From Tieghemiomyces parasiticus (Eukaryota; Kickxellomycota; Dimargaritomycetes; Dimargaritales; Dimargaritaceae), in assembly GCA_027575765.1 (NCBI GenBank), contig JANBPT010001294.1:1-11180 (forward strand): 11,180 nucleotides of DNA, given 5' to 3'. Position 1 is the stretch's first letter. Each line of letters starts with the position of its first letter. Of this stretch, positions 1 to 7,744 are shown in pieces. The translations under genes were made by a program, and so were the position numbers. The notes below the pieces were generated by a model that did no database searches, was not told the DNA's origin, and saw only the letters and a program-made list of their open reading frames with translations.

Positions 1-401
1 TCGTTGGAGAGGCTGGCACGACGCGTCATAATGGTCTCGGAGATACTCTTGGAACGGCGGGTACGCACGCCCACTGGCGGTGGGCCAGCCAGGGGGACAG
101 TGTGACCGTAACCACCGCGGTCTGTGGTTAAATCCCCACTCTCAAAGCGGGCCAGTGAACTCGGCGCGGCCGCCGACAGCGAGTTTGCTCGGCCACGGGT
201 ACCAGCTTTGCCATTGTCTACAGTGAGCTGGTGAGTGAGTCCGGAAACCAACGGCGGGGCGTTGCCGGCCGCATCAGCGTCGTCCGTTTCGGTGCTGCGG
301 GCCCGCCGGTGGCCCGTCTCACCCATCAAGGGGACGGCCCGGGGTTGCTGGGTGCCGGGCCCAGTGGAGCCGCTGGGCTGTGGTGCCGAGAACTGGGTCA
401 T
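1..401 (-). CDS. Partial N-terminus of an unidentified, probably disordered protein
   Basis: An open frame on the minus strand starts at the ATG at 401-399 and stays open to the window edge: 133 complete codons plus two bases, with the 3' end missing. The start has a favourable context (GCC before ATG) and a C-rich leader. Codon choice is GC-rich like the recognised genes here, and no stop occurs in 133 codons, which supports real coding. The visible part is rich in Pro, Gly, Ser, Thr and Ala and has no membrane segment or signal peptide, so it is probably a disordered N-terminal region. It carries several basic-directed phosphosite-like motifs: R33-x-x-S36, R71-x-x-S74, R116-x-x-S119 and R127-R128-A-S130, the last matching the PKA consensus RRxS. 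I do not recognise the family; the functional domain presumably lies beyond the edge. An early splice donor inside the visible part cannot be excluded. Confidence 0.72.
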   Translation of the reverse strand, partial: MTQFSAPQPSGSTGPGTQQPRAVPLMGETGHRRARSTETDDADAAGNAPPLVSGLTHQLTVDNGKAGTRGRANSLSAAAPSSLARFESGDLTTDRGGYGHTVPLAGPPPVGVRTRRSKSISETIMTRRASLSN

Positions 402-589
402 GGCGGGTGGTGGGGTCGATATGCGAGGCTAGATTTTGGAGGTAGTTGGAAGCGAATAGACGGGTCGTACGGTGAAACCCAGGCAAGTTTAAGCACGGCA
501 CCGGTTGGAGAAGTGGTTGTCGGGACTTTTTGGCTAAGTGGGATTCAGACCTGCTTTGAATGTTGCAGACGGATATACTCGGCAAACTA

Positions 590-900
590 GCGGGGTGCAG
601 GGAAGTTGGGAGCTAGGTCTAGTAGGGTAGACCGAGAGAGGGAACCGTGGGAGGTGGGAGCTAGGGAGGTGCCGGAATGAGGGGGTGGCTAGGGATGAGG
701 CGGAAGCGTAAAGTGCCTTGAGATAGTGTGAAGGGGTGTTGGGAGGAACAGAGAAGTGAGGGGAAACGGACGTGTAAGATACAAGTGTTGGCGGGTTTAG
801 GCTGCAAGAGAGGGCAAAGGATAGGATGGTAGTTGGGGCTTGGAAGGGCCAACGCAGAGCGGTAGATATAATAAGATCAGGAGGGGGGTGGCGGCGAGAG
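590..900 (-). promoter_or_regulatory. Pyrimidine-rich (minus strand) upstream block of the left-edge gene
   Basis: On the plus strand this block is dominated by G and A with few C and T, so it is C/T-rich when read toward the minus-strand gene that starts at 401. C/T-rich blocks upstream of start codons are common in fungal promoters and 5' leaders, and a similar block precedes UTP5 here. The motif GGGAGCTAGG recurs about 50 bases apart (near 607 and 656). No TATA box is obvious on the minus strand. The promoter role is inferred from position and composition. Confidence 0.35.
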
Positions 901-1164
901 GTGGCGGTGGCAAGTTTAATAATGTAGCATGCAAATAAAGTGACTGTGTAATGGACGGCTGCGAGTCAGTTCTTTGGATAAGGGTGTGCGAGAGGCCGGT
1001 GGATAATTATGACCGAGACGATTAGGTCATAGGGTCCTCATAGGAAAACCGAATGGTTACAATGGGAGAACGGGGTTGCAGAGGCGGGTGGATTTGCAAT
1101 GGGGCGTAGGAGTGAGCGTGTTGTAAAGCGGTAGGATGGAAGGCAGGATAGGCGGCGAGACGAA

Positions 1165-1199
1165 GGCGGGTCGTGCTGGTCCTCTATATACGACCCGCC
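1165..1199. repeat. Perfect 10-bp inverted repeat enclosing TATATA
   Basis: GGCGGGTCGT at 1165-1174 is the exact reverse complement of ACGACCCGCC at 1190-1199, leaving a 15-base spacer. A TATATA at 1185-1190 lies at the right end of the spacer and overlaps the first base of the right arm. As RNA this would form a GC-rich hairpin; as DNA it could be a dyad binding site beside a TATA-like element. The match does not extend past the arms. One such repeat in 11 kb is near what chance allows, so function is only a possibility. Confidence 0.4.
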
Positions 1200-1970
1200 A
1201 AGCCTCTGGGAGGTTAGCAGCGCAGAAAGAACGAGAGGCCTGACACCCCACCGCCGCCGATTCATCCGGAGACTGCGCCAGCATGCTCTGGGGCCCGCCG
1301 ATTGTCCACCCGAGTCCCTCTCGCAGCGTTCCTTTGTGACGGGGGAAGGGGCTATTGTGGCCCGCCTTGGCCTGTCGACCCACCACCGCTGGCCCGCCAA
1401 TGTATGGTCCACGCCCTTTTTTTCTATAGCCTACTACCCTCGGCATATTTGGGGGGCGACGAAGACAGAATGCGAATACCTAAGCCTTGAGACCAGATGC
1501 ACCCTGATGGTGGGTGGCGCGGGGAGTGTGGGTGTGTACAGACCCTTCGGCTCAGAATGGCCGAGTTGAGCAACCCCCTGCCTTCTCCAGTTGACCATAA
1601 CATCCAATCGGATGACCGAAACACTGCCCCACTATTCCACACCTTGGGAAAAAATTTCACCCCGTTCGTCTCTGCAGATGACGGCGCTGGGTTGATCGCG
1701 CCGTCTCACAGACCCAGTGGTTGGTGGGAACCTTGAACCAGTTTTCCGACTGACTTGTAGCGAGCCGCAGTCCTGCTCTCCGGACGTTGGTTGGTTCATC
1801 TTTGAGGATCCCCAGTCTGGGCCGTGTGCCCTGCCAGCTGTCGCTTTCCAGGGTCCCGCTCGAAGAGATGGACTGTCTCTCGGCCAGACCCGCTGAGGTA
1901 ATCCAATGTGTTGATATTATGTTCGCCAAGCCATTACCTCAAGAAAGTATAGCCGCATAGCCTGCCCAGA

Positions 1971-1982
1971 GGTATAAAAGGA
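1971..1982 (+). promoter_or_regulatory. Consensus TATA box without an assigned gene
   Basis: GGTATAAAAGG matches the strong eukaryotic TATA consensus TATAAAAG. A start of transcription would be expected about 30 bases downstream on the plus strand, near 2000-2010. The first ATG after that (2135) opens only 29 codons. A separate frame is open without an ATG from 1978 to 2274 and reaches a GTATGT splice-donor sequence. No known gene follows, so this may drive a noncoding or very short transcript, or be fortuitous. Confidence 0.35.
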
Positions 1983-2223
1983 ACGCGGTACAATACCACG
2001 ACAGCCGAGAGCTGGGAACTGCGAATCCCTACAGTACATCGAGCAGCGACTTCCTTCGTCCCATCCCACAGGCACCCGTGCAGAGGGAGGCCCCTTGGGC
2101 GCACCAGTGCAAAGGAGCAGGGCCCTTAGTCCTAATGACCCACCCGCACCTCCTCGACTGCGGAACGGCTCGACGGCCGCAGCCGACGGACAAACAGCAG
2201 ATGAACCACCTTTGTTTACCAGT

Positions 2224-2648
2224 ATGATACGGTTAACTGCCAGTCCCGGTGCATCTGCCGCTTACACTATAAGGGTATGTAGCAGTGATTAGGGGCTGCG
2301 CCACCGACAAGACCGAAGGAGTCCTGAGCCATTTCGTGGGTTAGGTGGCCGTGGTTCATAGCGACGGATTCGAACAGATAGGTGGTCAAGCGGTGTGTGC
2401 AAGCCTGTTGGGGGAGCGCTTGATTGCTTTCGCTGAACTTCGCACCGTCGCCCTGGCCCTCCTCCCCGCTATCTTGACTCAGCATAAACTAACGCGAGTT
2501 TCGTTTGCATTGGCAGATGACCAAAGCGGCGAACCTTCTCACCAATTCGTGTAGCACGAAGCAGCCTCACAATGTTCCATCGTTCACCATTTGGCTAGCA
2601 GGATATGTTGAGCGGCAACCCTTGACACGTAGGAGTGGGGTTGGGTAG
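2224..2648 (+). other. Possible short two-exon gene with consensus intron signals
   Basis: The donor GTATGT at 2275-2280, branch-like ACTAAC at 2488-2493 and acceptor GCAG ending at 2516 define a 242-base intron with a branch-to-acceptor distance of about 23 bases, all typical for fungi. Splicing would join an ATG frame at 2224-2274 (17 codons) in phase with a frame at 2517-2648 (43 codons and TAG), giving about 60 residues. The product has no motif I recognise. Each signal alone is expected a few times per window by chance; only their order, spacing, phase and the upstream TATA box make it worth listing. It may equally be an intron in a noncoding RNA or coincidence. Confidence 0.2.
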
Positions 2649-3722
2649 AAACGATCCAGAGGTATTCCGCAGGCAATGACGAGTCCTTTGGCGTTCTTCC
2701 GTCCATAGCCATTCCCTGCGACGGGTTGGCCTCTATGGGGAGGACAGCAGGACGGACAGAGACCCTTCAGTTAAGAACCCGATTTATCATATTCTATCAT
2801 GCCGGCAGATGAGCGAAGCGCGATGGGACGATCAAGTATGCTGTATGGTGGCCCAGATTGGCTAGTGCCCGGAAATTATGCCTGTTCATACTTCTTACAG
2901 CACAATGACTGCTACATGGCGTCATGACTAGCTCAATCCAATAGACAGTGTGAGCGGACCGTCACGGTCGTTATAACCCTCGTTACCCCTTTAGGAAGCC
3001 ATGTACACGCGGCTCGGTTTTTAGATACACATCTAGTACGAAATAGGGTGGTTCAATTTGTGGAAGTAATCCAGCCATGACGATGATGGTCAAAATGGCT
3101 GATAGAAATGCGTGGATCAGCGTAGCCCCTTGGCCTCACATGTCTCATTGACAAACCTTGCCAGTCCCTAACTGACCCTGATGACCAAACCCCATCCCCA
3201 CGCTGGGATCTCAACAAGGCTCGCTGCTGCCATGGTTCTTGAAATTGGAGATGCGTTGTTCCCCGTGCAAGTCCGACGCTACGCTGTGTAGTCAGGTATT
3301 AGGGACGGCACCAAAACTGTCACTTCCCCCTGCATTTGGAATGCCAGTCAGACCAGAGTAGCAACAGTTCAGTCGCCTTCGGAATCAGAGGACGCCAAAA
3401 CGCGTGCTATCAGCCTCTGCATTAGAGAGGTACCGTCTTGTGTCCACCCAGAATGCTGCCCGGTGTGCCCATATCCTCGGGCGGAACCAGTCCGGGCTTT
3501 CCAACTACCAGGGTAAAACAGCCGAGGTACCGCGGCAAGAGGGGGGGGCTATGTCTCTGATAGGGTGTGCTGAACAATCCTGGGCTACTACGACTAGCCC
3601 CAGTTGTACCACTGCTCTGCCACGTATACCGCATTCCCTGCTTTCTCAAGTGCATCGTACACATTTTCTCATTTCCGACGCCGAGCTCTACGACCCGTCC
3701 TCGAGTAGCCTTGACTGGTAGC

Positions 3723-3775
3723 GCCTACACCTCCTCCCCCCTCCCTCTGCATCATTGCTCTACCGTCAGCTCACC
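3723..3775 (+). promoter_or_regulatory. C/T-rich leader immediately before pyridoxal kinase
   Basis: The bases just before the start codon are almost all C and T, with runs such as CTCCTCCCCCCTCCCTCTGC, ending in CTCACC directly before the ATG. This resembles fungal 5' leaders and supports the ATG at 3776 as the start. No TATA box is evident in the preceding 150 bases. Confidence 0.4.
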
Positions 3776-4768
3776 ATGCCGCGCGTCCTCTCCATTCAGT
3801 CGCACGTCGTCTCGGGCTACGTGGGCAACAAAGCGGCGACTTTCCCACTACAGCTACTCGGTTTCGATGTGGACGCCATCAACACGGTCCAATTCTCCAA
3901 CCACACGGGGTTTAACGTCTGGAAGGGTCAACGCACCGATCCAGCCTCGGTCCTCGACCTCTTTGAAGGCCTTCGACTCAACGGCCTCGACAATTACACT
4001 CACTTGCTGACCGGGTATATGGGCAACCCGGAATCCATCACCGTAGTTCGGTCCATCGTGGACCAATTACGCGCCCGGCACCCGCACATGTGCTATGTGC
4101 TGGACCCTGTACTTGGCGATGATGGCCACCTCTACGTCCCCGAGAGCATGATTGGTCTGTATAAGCGGACGTTGCTGCCGCTCGCCCACCTCGTCACCCC
4201 GAACCAGTTTGAACTCGAGCGGCTCACCGATACCACCGTCCGCACCGAGGCCGACCTGCGGCGAGCCGTGGCCCACTTGCATGACCTTGGCGTTCCTAAC
4301 GTTGTGGTGACCAGTTGTGAGCTCGAAGACCGATCAGCCGCTACTGCCGACCAAGGCGGTCGTCAGCTGCATCTGTTTGGTAGTCAGCGGATCGTGACCG
4401 AGAAGGAAGGATCGACTAAGGACACGTTATTTCGTATCGATTTTCCCAAGCTGGACGGGTACTTTACGGGCACCGGTGACTTGTTTTGTGCACTGCTTCT
4501 GGCCCACTTCACGGGACACGAGGCTCGGGTCGCAACACCCGACGAGTCAGAACGCCTGGCGCTGGCGTGCGCGACGGCACTGTCTACCATGGCAGCTGTG
4601 ATGCGGCGTACCTTGGACGCCCAGCGTGCGGCCGGAGTGGAGTTCCAACCGGACCTCCCACGATCCCGGCGGCCCGCTGAACTGGTGCGGCACTGTGAGT
4701 TGAGCCTGATCCGGAGCAAGGGCGATATCGAGTCGCCCGAGCTGCGGTACCAGGCCGTACACCTATAA
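3776..4768 (+). CDS. PDXK: Pyridoxal kinase (vitamin B6 salvage)
   Basis: The predicted cytosolic enzyme phosphorylates pyridoxal, pyridoxine and pyridoxamine with ATP, feeding the pyridoxal-5'-phosphate pool. The 330 residues match PdxK/Bud16 of the PfkB/ribokinase superfamily over full length. Visible signatures in order: SIQSHV at 6-11, with the GYVGN loop at 14-18; QFSNHTG at 39-45; TGY at 79-81; DPVLGD at 110-115 (metal/ATP region); TPNQFE at 141-146; and the anion-hole motif GTGD at 232-235, with D235 the expected catalytic base. The C-terminus (ELSLIRSKGDIESPE region, about 308-322) matches the conserved tail of animal enzymes, so the gene is complete. The DPVLGD-to-YVPE loop is short, as in yeast rather than human. 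A modest unconserved insert lies at about 182-195. The first ATG (CACCATGC) is at 3776; the frame continues seven codons upstream to a TTG but without an ATG. No intron is needed. It converges on the gene at 5005-6000, with 236 bases between stops. Confidence 0.97.
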   Translation: MPRVLSIQSHVVSGYVGNKAATFPLQLLGFDVDAINTVQFSNHTGFNVWKGQRTDPASVLDLFEGLRLNGLDNYTHLLTGYMGNPESITVVRSIVDQLRARHPHMCYVLDPVLGDDGHLYVPESMIGLYKRTLLPLAHLVTPNQFELERLTDTTVRTEADLRRAVAHLHDLGVPNVVVTSCELEDRSAATADQGGRQLHLFGSQRIVTEKEGSTKDTLFRIDFPKLDGYFTGTGDLFCALLLAHFTGHEARVATPDESERLALACATALSTMAAVMRRTLDAQRAAGVEFQPDLPRSRRPAELVRHCELSLIRSKGDIESPELRYQAVHL

Positions 4769-4845
4769 AGTTTGGCCTTCTCACCCTCGCTTACGATGGG
4801 ACCTCATGCCAGGAATTCCTGTTTCAACCAAACCTTCCTTGTCAC

Positions 4846-4890
4846 ATTAAATCACCAGAGTTTACTGAAAATCGATTAGAGTCTATTAAA
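4846..4890 (+). terminator. Candidate polyadenylation signals after pyridoxal kinase
   Basis: ATTAAA occurs at 4846-4851 and again at 4885-4890, 78 and 117 bases after the stop codon, in an AT-richer patch than the flanking coding sequence. ATTAAA is the commonest variant of AATAAA. A G8 run at 4921-4928 follows. This lies within the 236-base spacer between the two convergent genes; no equally good hexamer is seen on the minus strand for the facing gene. Confidence 0.4.
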
Positions 4891-5004
4891 GCCATATCAG
4901 AGAAATGGGCGCGAGTGTGTGGGGGGGGCGAGTACCTGCCGCAGTACCGGGTCTATAACAACTGAAGGTAGTGCCAACGGCTGGAAATGCGGGGTCACTA
5001 GACG

Positions 5005-6000
5005 TCACGTGGCTGATGCATCCACGCCACATGTGCTACCCGTATACCCGAGGGGGCAGGTACAGGCGCAGTCACCGCCATAAGTCAGATGCGACGAGCC
5101 GCCATGTTGGCACGCCAAGGTCGAGTGACACTGAGCGTTAATGATAATCTGACACAGCGGAACCTGTCGACCAGGCCCACGAGCACACACATACTCGCTG
5201 GACTCCCATGCCGCAGTAATTATAGTCGCCGACGCGGCCAAAATTACCGCCACCAGACCTAACCAGAACGCCGGGTGACGGTTCCAAAACCAGGAGTGGG
5301 GTCGGAGGTCGACCACGGCGGACGAACAGTAATTGGTGTCGTCCATGATGCTAGCTCGCACCGGCGGACGGGGAGGGAGAAGACCCGACGTTGTCGTCCA
5401 ACCGCCGGACGCCTTGCCGGCGCGACTTCGAACGGTGGGACCGGCCGTTGTGTATCCCTCGCGAGAGTTCCCGAAGAGGTTAACCAGTTCAGTCCTACCG
5501 GGGGGTTCACGGCTTCCTTTTTCATACCAACCCGCGCGGGTAATCGAGGCCCCTGAGACCAGCATCGGGGTCGTGGTGGCGTTGGCCGGATCGGCAGGCC
5601 GGCGGCAGTGACGGGGAGGGTGGTCCCCGCCACGATCCCGGGGATCAGGCGGGGCCATAATGACTTGTGACGCCTGGGTCCAAGGGCAGATGGCGACTTC
5701 GATTTCAGGGTCGAGCTCGGCGTTGGCATAGGAAACCGGGGGCGGATGCATTGTCGATGGGTGATAAGCCGGGGGTAACTGGCAGCCCTGACTGGCCTGG
5801 TGGAAACTTGGGGTCCGCACCGGTATGGAAAGCCGGGTGGAGGTATTAAAACACTGCTCGTTCAGAGCGAGCGCTCGCACATTACGGCGTCCACTCGCCA
5901 TTAGGGGTTCGGCCAGTATCGTCGGGGACTTACCCAACGTACTAGTCGAGTCCCGGTGGGAGGCTTTTTCGTCGTAGTCGTCGCCACCATCAAGGGTCAT
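5005..6000 (-). CDS. Single-pass membrane protein with C-terminal EGF-like module
   Basis: A 331-residue frame starts at the ATG at 6000-5998 (context ACAATG, A at -3) and stops with TGA at 5007-5005; the frame is open further upstream but without an ATG. The N-terminal 230 residues are Pro/Ser/Arg-rich and probably disordered, with an acidic start (DGGDDYDE) and a PPAY sequence at 76-79 that fits the PPxY motif bound by WW domains. One hydrophobic segment spans about 245-265. It is preceded by Arg and His (RPHSWFWNRHP) and followed by ESSE, so the positive-inside rule puts the N-terminus in the cytosol and the C-terminus outside or in the lumen. The C-terminal part has eight cysteines (272, 283, 291, 297, 311, 313, 315, 324), ending in C-x-C-x-C-x8-C with a GYTG turn and HGG before it, the hallmark of an EGF-like fold. 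Many fungi carry uncharacterised proteins of this plan (disordered region, membrane segment, EGF). The ligand and role are unknown. No signal peptide or N-glycosylation sequon is seen in the outer part. Confidence 0.8.
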   Translation of the reverse strand: MTLDGGDDYDEKASHRDSTSTLGKSPTILAEPLMASGRRNVRALALNEQCFNTSTRLSIPVRTPSFHQASQGCQLPPAYHPSTMHPPPVSYANAELDPEIEVAICPWTQASQVIMAPPDPRDRGGDHPPRHCRRPADPANATTTPMLVSGASITRAGWYEKGSREPPGRTELVNLFGNSREGYTTAGPTVRSRAGKASGGWTTTSGLLPPRPPVRASIMDDTNYCSSAVVDLRPHSWFWNRHPAFWLGLVAVILAASATIITAAWESSEYVCARGPGRQVPLCQIIINAQCHSTLACQHGGSSHLTYGGDCACTCPLGYTGSTCGVDASAT

Positions 6001-7239
6001 TGTGTTCCGAGGGGTGTGGGGGTCAAGGGTAAGGGTGACGAGCTTATGAGGTGTAACCGTGACTTGCTGTACACGCAAAGGGTAGCAGCCGTGGAGTTCA
6101 AGCGCAGAGATTTGGTATTTGCTGAGCGCTATGGTTGCAACGAGGATTTACGGAGCTCACAAGGTGGTCGAAGCCATCGAACCATACAGTCAGATATAGC
6201 CACAATAAGATTACAAGAGGTCGGCGTTAATATGCGTAGTGGATTGCAGTCGCGGCAAGAACGGTGTAAGCAAAGAGGCAGGGCATATGGCCACGAGAGC
6301 GGAAGTATTCATGTTATTCGACTGAGAGGACGGGTGGGTGCATTCCATTGCCCTTTAAACGTCTGACGGCCCACGATTGCCGAGCCGTTTGGGAGCCCGA
6401 CCTGGCCATATTTTGCAGCCTTGGTACTTCACCATTCTTCCCCTGTGCCGCAAGAGTGAGAGGCTTGCAGCACCATGCCGTACGCCAGGGTGTAAATAGC
6501 GCGTAAGGCATGAGATCACCCCGTTCAGATGTAAAGGAAATCATACGTGACACCTAATCGGCGAGCATGAAGGCCTCCTTGCCATACAGTCTCGACTCAG
6601 TCCGGATATTTAGGGGTTGGTAGGAGGGAAGAGGGTGAGCTGGCAGGTTGATGTGCGAGATTCCTCCACCAGAGGTTTTGTTCAGAGGGAACAGTGAGCT
6701 GAGGGAGAGGTGATTGATTAAACCGCGCGGTGAACGGTGCTAACTTACGACCGTCCAAGCCTACTTACGTCTAACTCTTGCGTCAGCACCATAGAGTACT
6801 CCCTCCCGTCGCCGATGTACCGTTAACCTCCGGAAACATTGTAACCTGACATCTCGGCGTGGCCGCCTGGTACAAATGACAGCCGCCAGCAGCCTTTTAG
6901 GTAGCTATCATGCATTACGTTACTAGTGCGTTGCAGTGCGATGCTTTTAACCGATCGCCAGGTAATATCGTTGCAACCAAGCCGGCGGCTTTTTATGGGC
7001 GGTGATTTCACCCCCTGCTCAAGGTAATCAAGCTCACAAGAGCACCCCTTAGCACTGCTGTTACGCCTAGACGGGGCACTTTTCCAAGTTGATGGAACTC
7101 GCAGGCAATTTCTAATAGGTAGGGATACTATATCACGTGACTATATCGTGGTCCGAGTAATGTGGCTCAATCTGGTGGGAGACTTGTGATTGGTAATAGA
7201 GACACTGTTCACAAAAAAGTTTTGAGTGCATAAGGAGTA
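6001..7239. other. Intergenic region upstream of the EGF-like gene
   Basis: No credible gene is visible. On the minus strand the 45 bases before the EGF-like start are C-rich, suiting a leader, and 6605-6715 is again C/T-rich on that strand and may be promoter. Two GTAAGT donor-like sequences occur on the minus strand (6748-6743 and 6768-6763), which would allow a spliced leader, but no matching acceptor can be chosen with confidence. Frames at 6314-6553 and 6823-7011 on the minus strand have unbiased codons and no recognisable motifs. Confidence 0.45.
7127..7151. promoter_or_regulatory. TCACGTGA E-box within a short tandem duplication
   Basis: The palindrome TCACGTGA at 7133-7140 is the preferred site of bHLH factors such as Cbf1. 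It sits in an imperfect 13-bp tandem duplication: ACTATATCACGTG followed directly by ACTATATCGTG, the second copy lacking AC. The site lies about 600 bases upstream of UTP5. Cbf1-type sites are known in promoters of translation-related genes in several fungi, so a role in UTP5 control is possible but inferred. Confidence 0.35.
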
Positions 7240-7249
7240 ATGGTAAAGG

Positions 7250-7744
7250 TTGACAACGCAAAAAAAAGGAAAAAGATTAGACTGACAAGGGCGGATCGAA
7301 GGCCGAGAATAAGAAAAAAGAAGCGTGAAAAAAACAACGGCGGCAATGAAACTTGCGGCTGTGGTTATTCTGCGGGGAGGGGGCCTTGCCGGTGCTGGGC
7401 CGCTACCTTCGATTCGGTGCTAGTGCCTCCCCGATCGCCACATTTCGCCTTGCCCACACATTCTCCAAGGTTCCTCGGTCTATTTTGTTCTAAAGCTCGG
7501 CGGAATCCCACACACTTCGCAAGCCCGAATCGTAGTTTAGTTGTGAACCCGTCCAAGCCGCCAACGCACGTCACGCCCCGAGCCCGCTCTTTCCTCGAAC
7601 TACCCAGTTAGCAGCTTAACCCCTCCCAACGGTCAGCGTCGTACCTCTCGGCCACTTTTCTATCGACCTTTCCCTCCACCCCTTTTACCCCCTCCCTTCA
7701 ACCCCCGCCTCCCTTCCGCCTACGGCCTCCTCGCGCATTTCGAA
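7250..7744 (+). promoter_or_regulatory. UTP5 upstream region: purine-rich block, then long pyrimidine-rich leader
   Basis: From about 7250 to 7345 the plus strand is rich in A and G with several A-runs. From about 7430 it becomes C-rich, and from 7620 to 7740 almost entirely C and T. Such a switch is typical of fungal promoters, with transcription starting near or inside the pyrimidine tract. No consensus TATA box is seen. I see no exact PAC or RRPE element, the ribosome-biogenesis motifs of yeast; ACAAAAAAGTTTT at 7210-7222 resembles RRPE only loosely. Confidence 0.4.

Larger units (their letters stand above)
402..3775. other. Long region without a recognisable gene
   Basis: No frame in this 3.4-kb stretch encodes a protein I recognise, and most candidate frames above about 60 codons lack an ATG near their start or have unbiased codon use. 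The composition is uneven: 590-1150 is G/A-rich on the plus strand, 1160-1900 is mixed with CT-rich patches, and 1900-3400 looks like unconstrained sequence with stops in all frames. I looked for tRNA A/B boxes, spliceosomal RNA motifs and box C/D patterns and found nothing convincing. The only local signals are the hairpin at 1165-1199, the TATA box at 1971, the consensus intron signals at 2275-2516, and a G8 run at 3541-3548. Confidence 0.55.

Noticed and set aside
1038..1446. Two overlapping minus-strand frames of about 125 codons
   Set aside because: Neither has a recognisable motif; both lie in GC-rich sequence where stops are scarce, and they overlap in different frames.
2360..2385. B-box-like GTTCGAATCC on the minus strand, suggesting a tRNA gene
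   Set aside because: The flanking five-base arms do not pair as a T-stem, and no A box or acceptor stem is found at the right distance.
2698..2756. Nested short inverted repeats (TCCGTCC/GGACGGA around ATAG/CTAT)
   Set aside because: The stems are only 7 and 4 base pairs with long interruptions, no better than chance.
3075..3115. GATGATGG followed by CTGA, resembling box C/D snoRNA elements
   Set aside because: The C box does not match RTGATGA, the spacing is too short, and no terminal stem is present.
5001..5012. CACGTG E-box overlapping the EGF-like stop codon, next to GACGTC
   Set aside because: CACGTG is expected two to three times by chance in this window, and this copy is at the 3' end of two convergent genes, away from promoters.
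5259..5729. Minus-strand 156-codon frame inside the EGF-like gene
   Set aside because: It is a shifted-frame shadow; the other frame has the membrane segment and cysteine module.
5867..5878. 12-bp perfect palindrome GCGAGCGCTCGC
   Set aside because: It lies inside the EGF-like coding sequence in Arg/Ala/Leu codons and has no loop; GC-rich coding DNA explains it.
5956..6366. Plus-strand open frame of 136 codons overlapping the EGF-like gene start
   Set aside because: It starts with GTG, its hydrophobic beginning is the antisense of the acidic Asp/Tyr codons, and the rest has no recognisable motif or codon bias.
7370..7430. TTCGATTC with partly pairing flanks, suggesting a T-arm
   Set aside because: There is only a weak four-pair stem with a wobble, and no A box or cloverleaf could be built upstream.
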